Shown here piece by piece: positions 35,654 to 47,631 of a stretch of DNA of 64,000 bases. The DNA lies in NCBI GenBank assembly GCA_014656495.1, contig BNCN01000006.1, forward strand, positions 310,001 through 374,000. The letters run 5' to 3'. The DNA is from Comamonas sp. KCTC 72670. GTDB taxonomy: Bacteria; Myxococcota; Myxococcia; Myxococcales; Myxococcaceae. A program made the position numbers and the translations under genes. Below the pieces are notes generated by a model that did no database searches, was not told where the DNA came from, and saw nothing but the letters and a program-made list of their open reading frames with translations. Every line of letters starts with the position of its first letter. Within the stretch, counting starts at the first letter, position 1.

Positions 35654-38600
35654 ATGCGAATCAAGCGGTTGGACATCACCGGCTTCAAGTCCTTCATGGA
35701 ACGGAGCGTCTTCACGTTCGACGAAGGCGTGACGGGCATCGTCGGGCCCAACGGCTGCGGCAAGTCCAACGTCGTGGACGCCATCCGCTGGGTGATGGGC
35801 GAGCAGAGCGCGAAGAACCTCCGTGGCCGCGGCATGGAGGACGTCATCTTCAACGGCTCGGAGAACAAGCCGCCGCTGTCCATGGCGGAGGTGTCGCTCA
35901 CCTTCATCGTCGACGACACGGACCAGCTCTCGCCGCAGTACCAGGGCTTCTCCGAAGTCACGGTGACGCGGCGCCTGTTCCGCAACGGTGACTCCGAGTA
36001 CCTCATCAACAAGACGCAGTGCCGCCTGCTGGACATCACCGAGCTGTTCCTCGGCACGGGCGTGGGCACCAAGGCGTACTCCATCATCGAGCAGGGCCGC
36101 GTGGGCCTCATCGTGTCCAGCAAGCCGGAGGACCGGCGCCACCTGCTGGAGGAGGCCGCGGGCGTCACCAAGTACAAGGCCCGCCGCAAGGCCGCCGAGC
36201 GGAAGATGGAGGCGACGGACGCGAACCTCCTGCGCGTCACCGACATCACCAACGAGTTGGAGAAGCGGCTCGAGGCGCTGTCGCGCCAGGCGAAGAAGGC
36301 GGAGAAGTACAAGAAGCTCAAGTCGCGCATGCGGGACATCGACCTGCACGCGGCCACCCACCGTCAGCTGGAGCTGATGGCGGAGAAGAAGATGCTCCAG
36401 TCGCGGCTGGAGAACCTGGGCTCCGAGGAGCGTGAGAGCCTGGACCGGGTGAAGGAGCTGGAGGAGACCATCACCCGCCGCCGCGCCGAGCTGGACGCGG
36501 AGGCCGCCGCGCTCCAGGCGCTGGCCGCCGAGGTCCACACGCTGGAGAGCTCGCTGCAGCGTGACACGCAGGAGATGTCCTTCGGCCAGCGCAACCTGGA
36601 GGAGACGCGCGCCCGCGTGGCCGCCGCCCAGGCGGAGCTGGACGGCCTGGTGGCGCGCAAGACGGAGATGTCCGACGCCATGGCCGCCCGCGAGGCGGAG
36701 CTGTCGGGCATCGCCGGCTCGTGGAAGGAGGACGAGGTCGCGATGCAGGTGGCGCAGGAGGAGCTGCGCCGCGTGTCCCAGCTCCAGACGGAGGTGGCGC
36801 TGCGCCTGGAGCAGGAGCGCGCCGGGCTCGTCGCCGTGGCCACGCGCCTGGCCAACCACGAGAGCAACCTGGTCAACCTCGCGCGGCAGCGCGGGGACCT
36901 GGACGGCCGCCGCGCGAAGCTCCAGGGCGAGCTGGAGGCGCTGCGCGCCCAGGAGCAGACCCTGGAGGACGTCCGGGGCGACGTGGCGAAGCGGGTGGAG
37001 GACACCCGGCACCTCGCCGCGGAGCTGGCCGAGCGCAAGGGCCAGGAGGAGGACGCGCTCTCCCGCACGCGCGCGGCCTTCACGGAGAACGAAATCGAGG
37101 TCATCGCGCTGCGCGAGGAGCTGAGCGACAAGCGCAGCCGCCTGTCCACGCTGGAGGATATCCAGAAGAACTACGACGGCTTCGACCGCGGCGTGCGCGC
37201 GGTGATGACGCGCGCCGGCGTGACGCCCCGCGAGCAGGGCATCTTCGGCCTGGTGGCGGACGTCATCAACGTGACGCCGCGCTACGAGCGCGCCGTGGAG
37301 GCCGCCCTGGGTGAGCGGCTCCAGCACGTCATCGTCGAGAGCCGCGACAAGGGCGTGGAGCTGGTGGAGTACCTCAAGGGCCACGCCGAGGGCCGGGGCA
37401 GCTTCCTCCCGGTGCCCGCGCTGGACGCGCTGCCGGCCCCGCTGGAGCCGGACTTCAGCCGCCCGGGCGTGCTGGCCCACGCCCTGCGCGAGGTGACGTG
37501 TGAGGAGGCGCTGACGCCGCTCGTCCAGCTGCTGCTGGGCGACGTCATCGTGGTCCAGGACGTGGCCACCGCGCGCTCCTGGGCCGAGTCCGGCGGGCCG
37601 GCGTGCACGCTGGTGACGCAGGAGGGCGAGGTCTTCCGTCCCGACGGCACCATCGTCGGTGGCGAGCGCGAGGGCGCGGCCGTGGGCGCGCTCCAGAAGA
37701 AGCGCGAAATCGCCGAGCTGGCCACCGAGGTGGCCCGGGTGGAGGAGCGCTACAACGAGATTCTCACCCGCCACTACACGCTCCAGAAGCAGATGGGGCA
37801 CGCGGAGGGCGTCCTCAAGGGGCTGGCGAAGAATCAGCACGCCGAGGAGCTGAACCTCGCCAGCCAGGAGAAGGACCTGCACAAGGCGGGCGAGGACCTG
37901 GCCCGCGTGCGTGAGCGGCTGCGGGCGCTGGAGGTGGAGGAGGGGCAGCTGGCCCAGAGCGCCACGGCGCTGGAGCACGAAGAGGAGATGAGCCGCGGCG
38001 AGGTCGCGCACGGCCAGGCGGACCGCGAGGGCCGCGAGGAGCGCGTGAAGCAGCTCGTGAGCGAGCAGGAGTCGCTGCGCCTGCGCACGGAGACGGCCAA
38101 CGGCGAGCTGACGGGCCTGCGCATCAAGGTGGCCGCCGGCAGCGAGCGGGGGGAGTCCGCGCGTAAGGAGCTGGAGAGCCTCGTCACCCAGCGCCAGGAC
38201 ATGGAGACGCGCATCGCCCGGCTCCAGGCCACCGTGGTGGAGGGCGCCGCCCGCACCGAGGAGCTGGAGCGCCGCATCGCCTCCACCGAGGGCGGGCTGT
38301 CCCAGCGCGCCGAGGAGCACCGGCTCGCCGCCGAGGGGCTGGAGTCCCGCCGCGCGGCGCACACCACGGCCTCCGCCGAGGTGCGCGAGCAGGACACGCT
38401 GTTCCGGGATTTGCGCGGCCGCGTGGACGAGCTGATGCAGGGCCTGTCGCAAATCTCGCTGCGCGAGCGCGAAATCGCCCTGGAGCTGGAGCACCTGGCC
38501 GCGGGCATCCGCGAGCGTCACCAGGTGGAGCTGGCGAACGAGCTGCACAGGTACCACCTGCTGCCCGCGCTGGCCCCGGAGACGGAGGCGGAGCTGAAGG

Positions 38601-39256
38601 ACTTGCGCGCGCAGGTGGAGAAGATGGGGGAGATCAACCTCACCGCCATCGACGAGCACGCGGAGCTGTCCAAGCGCTACGACTTCCTCATCGCGCAGAA
38701 GAAGGACCTCCAGTCCTCCATCGAGCAGCTCAAGGACGCCATCCAGCGCATCGACGCCACCAGCCGCGAGCGCTTCAAGCAGACCTTCGACGTGGTGAAC
38801 GAGAAGTTCCAGGCCATCTTCCCCCGCCTGTTCGGCGGAGGCCGGGCCAGCCTCATCCTCACCAACGACGGCCCGGGCGGAGAGCCGGGCGTGGAAATCG
38901 TCGCCCAGCCGCCCGGCAAGAAGCTGCAGAGCGTGAATCTCCTGTCCGGTGGCGAGAAGGCCCTCACCGCCGTGGGCCTCATCTTCGGCATCTTCCTCAT
39001 CAAGCCGACCCCCTTCTGCCTCCTCGACGAGGTCGACGCCCCGTTGGATGAAGGCAACGTGGGCCGCTACAACGACATGGTGAAGGAGATGAGCAAGCAG
39101 TCGCAGTTCATCCTCATCACCCACAACAAGCGCACCATGGAGGTCTCCAACACCCTCTACGGCGTCACCATGGAGGAGCCGGGCATCTCCAAGCTCGTCA
39201 GCGTGCGCATGCGCGAGGCGGGCGCGGCCAACGACGACAAGGTGACGGCGGCCTAG
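35654..39256 (+). CDS. smc: Chromosome segregation protein SMC
   Basis: SMC (1200 residues) is the condensin ATPase that organises and segregates the chromosome together with ScpA and ScpB. The N-terminal head has the Walker A motif GPNGCGKSN (residues 32-40). Long coiled coils follow (about 165-500 and 680-1020) around a hinge (roughly 500-680, with GIFGLVADVI and FLPVPALDALP). The C-terminal head has the ABC signature LLSGGEKALTA and Walker B with the D-loop (FCLLDEVDAPLD). ATP binding needs both heads of a dimer. scpA and scpB are not in this window. A strong terminator follows the stop. Confidence 0.97.
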   Translation: MRIKRLDITGFKSFMERSVFTFDEGVTGIVGPNGCGKSNVVDAIRWVMGEQSAKNLRGRGMEDVIFNGSENKPPLSMAEVSLTFIVDDTDQLSPQYQGFSEVTVTRRLFRNGDSEYLINKTQCRLLDITELFLGTGVGTKAYSIIEQGRVGLIVSSKPEDRRHLLEEAAGVTKYKARRKAAERKMEATDANLLRVTDITNELEKRLEALSRQAKKAEKYKKLKSRMRDIDLHAATHRQLELMAEKKMLQSRLENLGSEERESLDRVKELEETITRRRAELDAEAAALQALAAEVHTLESSLQRDTQEMSFGQRNLEETRARVAAAQAELDGLVARKTEMSDAMAAREAELSGIAGSWKEDEVAMQVAQEELRRVSQLQTEVALRLEQERAGLVAVATRLANHESNLVNLARQRGDLDGRRAKLQGELEALRAQEQTLEDVRGDVAKRVEDTRHLAAELAERKGQEEDALSRTRAAFTENEIEVIALREELSDKRSRLSTLEDIQKNYDGFDRGVRAVMTRAGVTPREQGIFGLVADVINVTPRYERAVEAALGERLQHVIVESRDKGVELVEYLKGHAEGRGSFLPVPALDALPAPLEPDFSRPGVLAHALREVTCEEALTPLVQLLLGDVIVVQDVATARSWAESGGPACTLVTQEGEVFRPDGTIVGGEREGAAVGALQKKREIAELATEVARVEERYNEILTRHYTLQKQMGHAEGVLKGLAKNQHAEELNLASQEKDLHKAGEDLARVRERLRALEVEEGQLAQSATALEHEEEMSRGEVAHGQADREGREERVKQLVSEQESLRLRTETANGELTGLRIKVAAGSERGESARKELESLVTQRQDMETRIARLQATVVEGAARTEELERRIASTEGGLSQRAEEHRLAAEGLESRRAAHTTASAEVREQDTLFRDLRGRVDELMQGLSQISLREREIALELEHLAAGIRERHQVELANELHRYHLLPALAPETEAELKDLRAQVEKMGEINLTAIDEHAELSKRYDFLIAQKKDLQSSIEQLKDAIQRIDATSRERFKQTFDVVNEKFQAIFPRLFGGGRASLILTNDGPGGEPGVEIVAQPPGKKLQSVNLLSGGEKALTAVGLIFGIFLIKPTPFCLLDEVDAPLDEGNVGRYNDMVKEMSKQSQFILITHNKRTMEVSNTLYGVTMEEPGISKLVSVRMREAGAANDDKVTAA

Positions 39257-39304
39257 CCACGCCGGGCGGGGAGGGCACCGGGCGCTCCGGTGCCCCAGCC
39301 CAGA

Positions 39305-39356
39305 AACACCGAAGGCGCGGGCCCCGGACCTCCGGGCTCCCGCGCCTTCGTGTTTT
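39305..39356. terminator. Bidirectional terminator between smc and the convergent lipoprotein gene
   Basis: An 11-bp GC stem (GAAGGCGCGGG at 39311-39321 with its complement at 39339-39349) is extended by AACAC/GTGTT pairs. The plus side ends in GTGTTTTCC. On the minus side the hairpin runs into GGTGTTTCTG. It lies 50 bases past the smc stop. Confidence 0.8.
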
Positions 39357-39374
39357 CCGCCGTGGGGCGGGGGA

Positions 39375-40571
39375 CTACTTGAAGTTCTTCTTCGGGCAGG
39401 CGGCCTTGTCCTGCGCGGCGATCTTCTCCGCGTCGGCCAGCTCCTTCACCGACTCCTCCACGTTCTTCTGGGTGGCGGCGACGACGTCACCCCAGTTCTC
39501 CGCGTCCTTCGCCGCCATCTCCGTGGCCAGCGTCAGCGCGGCCTGGTCCGTGGCCTGGCGGGCCTTGATGGAGTCGAGCACGCCCGTGTCCGCCTTCACC
39601 AGCGCGTCGCACTTGCTCAACATCTCGTCGAAGAGCCGCCAGTTCTTGGTCTTCTGGTAGCGGTCCACGACTTCGGCGTACGCCAGGGCCGCCGGGGTGC
39701 GGGCGCCGTCGGCGATGGCCGTGTCCGCCGCGCGCTGGGTGCGGTTGAGGTCCAGTTGCAGGAAGCGCAGCTCGGGCGGCAGGTTGGCGGACGCCGCGTC
39801 CGGCGCGGCCGAGTCGAAGTGCACGAAGCGGTAGGAGAAGCCCAGCTCGTCGGAGCTCAGCTTCGCCGGCAGCGCGGCGATCTTCGGCTGGAGGCAGGCG
39901 GCCAACTGGTCCGTCTCGGTGTTGCCGGAGGGCTCGAAGGTCACCTCGGCGGGGGTCGGCTGCGTCTTCAGCAGCTTGATCTTCGCCGTCAGCGGCGGGG
40001 GGACCTGCTCCTTGAAGGGCGCGTAGCACTCACACCAGCTGGACTGCGCCAGGCGCACCGCGCCGGTGAAGTCCGAGCCCTCGTTGATGCCGAAGGTGAC
40101 GGAGTTGAGGCTGCTGGTGGTGTGCTCGAAGGGGATGGCCGCTTCCACCGGCTGCGCGCCCTTGGGCAGCGCGGCCAGCTTCACGTTCGTGTCCACCACC
40201 TTCTGGATGCACGCCTGGCCTTCCGGGGTGAGGTTCTGCCCGCTGACGGCGTGCGAGGCGCCCTGGTCCGTGACGGTCGTCTTGACCTCCACGTTGGTGG
40301 TCTTCTCGGTGCCCCGGTGCTTCGGGTCCACGAGGCACTCCATCACCAGCGGGCGGGTCGTCAGCAGCGCGCCCAGCACGACGCCCTGGCTCGCCTGCTC
40401 CGGGAGCTGAAGCTCGCGCGGCATGCAGTTCACGAGGTCGAACGGGGGCTGGTTGGTGATGCGAACCCGCTCCTCGGTCGACGTGGGCTGGCCAGCCTGC
40501 GCGGCGGACTTCTGCTGACCGGCGCAAGCAGCGGTGAAGACGACGGAGGCTACGGCAACGCGACGCAACAT
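39375..40571 (-). CDS. Lipoprotein with helical C-terminus, function unknown
   Basis: A 398-residue protein with a lipobox (FTAAC, Cys16). The N-terminal two thirds has two related halves with paired cysteines (NCMPREL and CLVDPKH; then WCECYAPF and CLQPKIA), each followed by beta-rich segments containing TTSS- or PSGN-type turns. They look like a duplicated TonB-box or AgmX/PglI C-terminal-like fold. The last 120 residues form a long helix (TQRAADTAIADG, then YQKTKNWRLFDEML, then AAKDAENWGDVVAATQK). No enzymatic motif is visible. It is convergent with smc and precedes no other gene. The family is not recognised. Confidence 0.7.
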   Translation of the reverse strand: MLRRVAVASVVFTAACAGQQKSAAQAGQPTSTEERVRITNQPPFDLVNCMPRELQLPEQASQGVVLGALLTTRPLVMECLVDPKHRGTEKTTNVEVKTTVTDQGASHAVSGQNLTPEGQACIQKVVDTNVKLAALPKGAQPVEAAIPFEHTTSSLNSVTFGINEGSDFTGAVRLAQSSWCECYAPFKEQVPPPLTAKIKLLKTQPTPAEVTFEPSGNTETDQLAACLQPKIAALPAKLSSDELGFSYRFVHFDSAAPDAASANLPPELRFLQLDLNRTQRAADTAIADGARTPAALAYAEVVDRYQKTKNWRLFDEMLSKCDALVKADTGVLDSIKARQATDQAALTLATEMAAKDAENWGDVVAATQKNVEESVKELADAEKIAAQDKAACPKKNFK

Positions 40572-40612
40572 GCGGTTGTTCTCCCTAGGGGTGGTCCAGC
40601 GTGCGGACTTCT

Positions 40613-41992
<1,380 letters not shown>

Positions 41993-42063
41993 ATCGGGTC
42001 CTCTTTAGGTGCGAGTCGCATGGGCGGGCAAGCCCGACGCGAGGCTCGTCACAACGGAAATCC

Positions 42064-42960
42064 TCACGGCAGTGCGAGCGGAACAATCCTGCCTGAGGGT
42101 TGTTGAGCGCGCGCTTCGACGGGCACGGATGCCAGCCTCGCGCGAGCCAATGTCTGGGGAAGGGCGGGCTCCACGGCTGACGCCGCGAGGCGCAGACGCT
42201 CGTGGCGCAGGAACGCTGTGTCCAGCGCCTCCCGCGTGGCGAGCGCCTCGTCCAGGTTCAGTACGTTCCACGGCGCCCACGCGAGGGCCGTGGCCGCCCC
42301 GGGCGAGGGCGCACGTGGTGGTCGCGGAGGGGCTGCCACGCCGTGGAGCGCCTCCCGCTGGCGTTTCAGCTCGGGGGCTGCCGGGTCCGTGCTGTCGTCG
42401 ATGGTGTCCGCATCGGGATTCACCGTGGCCCCTCCGAAGACCTCCAGCGCCACGTCTCGCGTGGCGGAATGGAGGACCTCCTCATGGCCCACGTAAATCA
42501 CCACCTCGGTGATGCGCTGGCCCACCGACTGTCGCGGGGTGTCCAGCAGTTCACGTTCGCTGGCCTGGACACGCCGCTCCGACTGGGGGCGCGGCATCAG
42601 GGCCTCGCTGGAGCGCACACCTTGGGGCGCCCGCGGCACGGCCGCGTCACCGAGGAGCAGCGCTTCGCCAGTGCGGGGCACGCGCACGTTCGAGGTGTGG
42701 AAGAAGCGGGGGCTTTCACCCGCCTGTGTCAGCGCCTCGCCCCTCCGTCGCTCAGACAGCGCCCGCGCGCGCCCGTCCGGCTCCGGCCACGGGGAGTCAG
42801 CGGCTGCGACGGCCACCGCTGACACGTCAGGCGTCACGGGCACTTTGCCGCGCGTCGGATGTTGCGTGCGCTGGCAAGCCGGGGCCCTGGGGCCCATCAG
42901 CCACAACGCCGGGTGCGAACGGTGGAGATCGAGGGTGTGCTTCACGACCCCCCTATCCAA
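42064..42960 (-). CDS. Hypothetical protein, function unknown
   Basis: A 298-codon frame with low hydrophobicity and many Arg, Ala and Pro residues, so it could be disordered. The middle part has plausible folded segments (QRITEVVIYVGHEEV, then DVALEVFGGATVNPDADTI). The ATG at 42960 has no strong ribosome binding site and a later start is possible. There is no signal peptide or motif I recognise. It lies between the FHA regulator and a small acidic gene on the same strand. It may be a real but fast-evolving gene; confidence is modest. Confidence 0.45.
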   Translation of the reverse strand: MDRGVVKHTLDLHRSHPALWLMGPRAPACQRTQHPTRGKVPVTPDVSAVAVAAADSPWPEPDGRARALSERRRGEALTQAGESPRFFHTSNVRVPRTGEALLLGDAAVPRAPQGVRSSEALMPRPQSERRVQASERELLDTPRQSVGQRITEVVIYVGHEEVLHSATRDVALEVFGGATVNPDADTIDDSTDPAAPELKRQREALHGVAAPPRPPRAPSPGAATALAWAPWNVLNLDEALATREALDTAFLRHERLRLAASAVEPALPQTLARARLASVPVEARAQQPSGRIVPLALP

Positions 42961-42986
42961 GACGAACGTTCGGCCAGAATCCAGAA

Positions 42987-43020
42987 TCCTGCGTCACTCC
43001 CCGTTGGAAGCGACGCAGGA
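42987..43020 (-). terminator. Hairpin downstream of the FPASDPP-motif gene
   Basis: A 9-bp perfect stem (TCCTGCGTC at 42987-42995 with GACGCAGGA at 43012-43020) lies 15 bases past the stop at 43035. On the minus strand it is followed by TTCTGGATTCTGG, a weak T-rich tail. Confidence 0.4.
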
Positions 43021-43034
43021 GGCTGGGTGGGGGC

Positions 43035-43445
43035 TCAGTAACGGGCCGGCGGGTCGCTGGCGGGGAAGGTCTCCATCAGCTCCTCGTCGACGGCGTCGCG
43101 CGCCGTGTCATCGCCGCCCGAGTCCACGCTGGCCGTGGTGGGCTGCTTTTCCGTGGAGGACGCGGCGCCGCGTGACTTTCCGCCTTGGGCCGCGCGCTTG
43201 CGGCCCGTGCCCGCCCGGGAGACCCCCGCCATGCGGGCGCCGAGCAGGTTCTTCGCCCGCTCAGCGAGATTTCGCTGCTCCTCCTGCCAGTCACGGAAGA
43301 ACTGGGCGAGCTCCGGGTCGCCGCTCTCCTCGGCGTCCCGGATAGAGGCCTCGCTCGTCGAGGCGCCCTTGAGGAGGTGATACAGGGCGCTGATGAGGTT
43401 GTATTGCTCGTCCCGGGTCCCCGTCTGCCGTGCTTCGCCTGCCAT
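43035..43445 (-). CDS. Small stress-type protein with C-terminal FPASDPP motif
   Basis: The 136-residue protein begins at the ATG at 43445 (GGGAGG upstream). The N-terminal 70 residues are helical and ferritin-like in pattern (YNLISALYHLLKGASTSEAS, then DAEESGDPELAQFFRDWQEE), typical of the DUF2383/PA2169-like four-helix family. A disordered Arg/Ser/Thr-rich linker follows. The end, ELMETFPASDPPARY, is the short motif found in many small bacterial stress proteins. It may be part of a general stress or resting-state response. No partner is obvious. Confidence 0.7.
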   Translation of the reverse strand: MAGEARQTGTRDEQYNLISALYHLLKGASTSEASIRDAEESGDPELAQFFRDWQEEQRNLAERAKNLLGARMAGVSRAGTGRKRAAQGGKSRGAASSTEKQPTTASVDSGGDDTARDAVDEELMETFPASDPPARY

Positions 43446-43542
43446 GCCGCCTCCCGTGGGTGAATGAAGTGCCACGGGAGGAAAGCTATGCATGCCGCGC
43501 CGGGGGCGTCGGGTGGGGCGGCTGGCCGCCTGCCTGCGTGGC

Positions 43543-43800
43543 TCAGGCCTGGAGCATGGGCTCCAGGCGGCCCTCGGAATCCAGGCGGGACAAGTCGGAG
43601 TAGCCGCCGACGTGCGTGTCGCCAATGAAGATTTGCGGCACGGTGCGCTGGCCCCCGCTCATCTCCACGAGCTTCGTGCGCATGTCGTCGTCCGAGGTGA
43701 CATCCACCTCCTCGAAGTCCACGCCCTTGCGCTTGAGCAGGTCCTTGGCGCGAACGCAGTAGCCACAGTAGGTGGTCGTAAAAATCTTCACGGGCTTCAC
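43543..43800 (-). CDS. grxC: Glutaredoxin 3 (GrxC type)
   Basis: An 85-residue thioredoxin-fold protein with the active site Cys12-Gly-Tyr-Cys15, the TVPQIFIGDTHVGG segment that contains the cis-Pro, and the GGYSDL glutathione-binding loop. It reduces disulfides with glutathione in the cytoplasm. The length is normal for GrxC. The start is a GTG at 43800, set by AGGAGGAG directly upstream. The gene lies between the FPASDPP gene and groEL on the same strand, separated from groEL by a terminator. Confidence 0.9.
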   Translation of the reverse strand: MKPVKIFTTTYCGYCVRAKDLLKRKGVDFEEVDVTSDDDMRTKLVEMSGGQRTVPQIFIGDTHVGGYSDLSRLDSEGRLEPMLQA

Positions 43801-43872
43801 GGTGTCTCCTCCTTCGTCTTCAGCAAGTTAAGGGGCAGGGGGACTTGCCGCCACCCGGCCCGCAAAGACGAC

Positions 43873-43896
43873 GGCCCCCGGTTCCCTCGAAAGGGC
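43873..43896 (-). terminator. Probable terminator of the groES-groEL operon
   Basis: On the minus strand the segment from 43896 to 43873 folds as an imperfect stem (GGCC-CCGG-CCCT paired with AGGG-CCGG-GGCC, small bulges). It is followed by GTCGTCTTTGC. It lies 55 bases after the groEL stop. Confidence 0.5.
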
Positions 43897-43950
43897 GCCG
43901 GAGGCCGCGTTCAGGACGTCACCCGCGCGGGTGCCAGGGTGAAGGGCTGA

Positions 43951-45929
<1,979 letters not shown>

Positions 45930-46019
45930 GGCCTGCTCCTTACATGTCGCTTCCGGCGCCGCTTGGATGGCGGCCGGAGGCTGCTTGGGGGTTGAAAAAG
46001 GGCCTCGTGGCCCGTGGGG

Positions 46020-46046
46020 TTAGCACTCGTACCTCGTGAGTGCTAA
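46020..46046. promoter_or_regulatory. CIRCE operator (HrcA site) of groESL, perfect
   Basis: TTAGCACTC (46020-46028), nine bases, then GAGTGCTAA (46038-46046), an exact match to the CIRCE consensus TTAGCACTC-N9-GAGTGCTAA. It lies about 10-15 bases downstream of the predicted transcription start, within the groES leader, where HrcA binding would block transcription. hrcA itself is not in this window. Confidence 0.97.
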
Positions 46047-46062
46047 CGCCCAGGCGCGGCGG

Positions 46063-46090
46063 ATAATAACCAGCGAAGTCGACCCGTCAA
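46063..46090 (-). promoter_or_regulatory. Sigma-70-type promoter of groESL
   Basis: On the minus strand TTGACG (46085-46090) is separated by 16 bases from TATTAT (46063-46068). Transcription should start near 46056, just upstream of the CIRCE. This is the standard layout of HrcA-controlled groE operons. Confidence 0.75.
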
Positions 46091-46203
46091 GCGACGCTGG
46101 CCGGGCTTGCCCGCACGTGCCAACTGCGCGGCATTGCTGGACTTTTCCTCGGCGTCACCCACACCCCGCGGTGGGCGCCGGTGACGCGCCGGTGGGCCTC
46201 CCG

Positions 46204-46230
46204 TTGGCACTCCCGGGGGGCGAGTGCTAA
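46204..46230. promoter_or_regulatory. Second CIRCE-like operator in front of the divergent operon
   Basis: TTGGCACTC (46204-46212), nine bases, then GAGTGCTAA (46222-46230): 17 of 18 CIRCE positions match, with one change in the left arm. It lies 112 bases before the ATG at 46342 on the plus side. The changed arm creates TTGGCA, 18 bases from TAACGC (46228-46233), so the operator may overlap a promoter directly. HrcA control of the downstream operon is inferred. Confidence 0.8.
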
Positions 46231-46261
46231 CGCAAGTGCCTGGAATCACTGGGGGTGTCTT

Positions 46262-46290
46262 TTGCCGCGCTCCCGCTCGATTGCTACCCT
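46262..46290 (+). promoter_or_regulatory. Alternative promoter of the divergent operon
   Basis: TTGCCG (46262-46267), 17 bases, then TACCCT (46285-46290). This is a weak sigma-70-like pair between the second CIRCE and the gene start. It competes with the CIRCE-overlapping pair as the real promoter. Confidence 0.35.
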
Positions 46291-46341
46291 TGCGGGGTCT
46301 CCTCCGGGCGACTTCCGCCCGGGGAATGACGGGAGGTGTCA

Positions 46342-46941
46342 ATGAGTGGACTGGTGGCGTCCCTGTCTCTGAAGGAGTTCTTCAAGTCTCTTCTGGGCGA
46401 GGTCACGGGGCGGCAACGGGTACAGCTGGCGGAGGTGACGGAGTTCTACCTGGTGAACCTGCTGTCCGAGTTCGCCGTCACCGACAAGCTGTTCACCCGG
46501 GAGGAAGACGGCCGCAAGGACCACGAGCCCCTGGCCATCCTCTACCACCAGGCCCTGCAGCAGGAGCGCGCCGAGCGCATCCGCACCCTGCGCCGGCTGG
46601 GCGACGTGTCGCTGTACACCGCCGGGTTCTTCTCCGGCGCGCTGCAGGCCGGCGTGGTGGGACCGGACTACTACATCCGGATGGGCGGCACGGCGTACGG
46701 CCACGTGGCGGAGCTGACGCCCGCCGCGGGCTTCGCGCAGGTGTACCGGGAGCTGTGCGACAAGTTCCGCGCGGTGGTGGAGGTGCTGGAGGAGATCTCC
46801 GCCCGGGGCATGGTGCAGGCGGGGCCCAGCGGCGCCCTGAAGGTGTACGAGGCCTGGGTCCGCACCGGCAGCGACCGGCTGGAGCGCGTCCTGCTGGACG
46901 CGGGGATGATGCCGCGTCCCAAGGGCTCACTCGCCAACTAG
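46342..46941 (+). CDS. Hypothetical protein, CIRCE-associated operon gene 1
   Basis: A 199-residue helical cytoplasmic protein. The ATG at 46342 is set by GGGAGG five bases upstream. Segments include LAEVTEFYLVNLLSEFAVTD, LAILYHQALQQERAERIRTL, a glycine-rich middle (LYTAGFFSGALQAGVVGPDY) and AAGFAQVYRELCDKFRAVVE. The pattern suggests an all-helical protein. I do not recognise the family. It is followed six bases after its stop by the next gene's ribosome binding site, and the same operon includes a NUDIX gene. A near-perfect CIRCE upstream suggests heat or protein-folding stress control. Confidence 0.75.
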   Translation: MSGLVASLSLKEFFKSLLGEVTGRQRVQLAEVTEFYLVNLLSEFAVTDKLFTREEDGRKDHEPLAILYHQALQQERAERIRTLRRLGDVSLYTAGFFSGALQAGVVGPDYYIRMGGTAYGHVAELTPAAGFAQVYRELCDKFRAVVEVLEEISARGMVQAGPSGALKVYEAWVRTGSDRLERVLLDAGMMPRPKGSLAN

Positions 46942-46953
46942 CCGGAGGTGGAC

Positions 46954-47595
46954 ATGATTGGCCGCGTTCAGGACCACCTGGAGGCCATCTACGGCTTCAC
47001 GTGCGAGGCGAGGGCGGAGGTCTACGTGGTGGACACGGAGGCCGCCGCCCGGCTCGGGGGCACCGGCCGCGCCGAGGAGGAGCTGCTGGTCCACGAGGCC
47101 GATGACGCGCTGGAGCTGGCCCTCTACCTGGCCCCCGCGCTGCTGGACCGGCTCAAGCCCTACGAGTCCGGTCCGCTGGGGTACGTGCTGGACAGCGACC
47201 TGGCCGGCTACTGCCAGCTGGCCGAGGGCGTGAGCCACTTCCTCTATGTGGCCCACACCGCGGCCCACGGCCGGACGGTGTCGCTGCTGGAACTGGAGGC
47301 GCAGGCGGAGGTGGACAAGTTCGCGGTGTGCCTGCTGCACCGGTGGGGCGAGGGCGTGGGGGCCTGGGCGCGGGAGCTGCTCCAGCGCCTCTTCGACCGC
47401 GTCTCCTACCGCAAGCAGCTGTCCGCGCAGGAGCGGTGGCGCTACGAGGAGGCGAACCGGCTGTCACGCCGCTTCTGCGCGCGGCTGATGGGCCACGTCG
47501 CGGCGCGGCGGTTGGACCGGCTCCTGTCGGATTTGCGGTACGCGTACCGGCTGGGGGCGGAGGCCAAGCTGCGTCATTTCGCGCACGGCGGTTGA
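46954..47595 (+). CDS. Hypothetical protein, CIRCE-associated operon gene 2
   Basis: A 213-residue helical protein starting at the ATG at 46954 (GGAGG at 46943-46947; the upstream GTG overlaps that site). It begins MIGRVQDHLEAIYGF and has an acidic middle (HEADDALELALYLAPALLDRL). A His/Glu-containing stretch, SHFLYVAHTAAHGRTVSLLELEAQAEVDKF, reads like a metal-binding or helical bundle core, and the C-terminal half is Arg-rich. No signal peptide or known motif. It is translated closely after gene 1 (12 bases) and before the NUDIX gene (36 bases), so the three probably act together. Confidence 0.75.
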   Translation: MIGRVQDHLEAIYGFTCEARAEVYVVDTEAAARLGGTGRAEEELLVHEADDALELALYLAPALLDRLKPYESGPLGYVLDSDLAGYCQLAEGVSHFLYVAHTAAHGRTVSLLELEAQAEVDKFAVCLLHRWGEGVGAWARELLQRLFDRVSYRKQLSAQERWRYEEANRLSRRFCARLMGHVAARRLDRLLSDLRYAYRLGAEAKLRHFAHGG

Positions 47596-47631
47596 GCACC
47601 TTTCCGTCCGCATCGGGTAGGGTGGGCACGT

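Noticed and set aside
35507-39124. A 1205-codon ORF on the minus strand across smc
   Set aside because: It is the antisense frame of smc, a common effect in high-GC DNA. Its product is Leu/Arg/His-rich without domains, and smc is certain.
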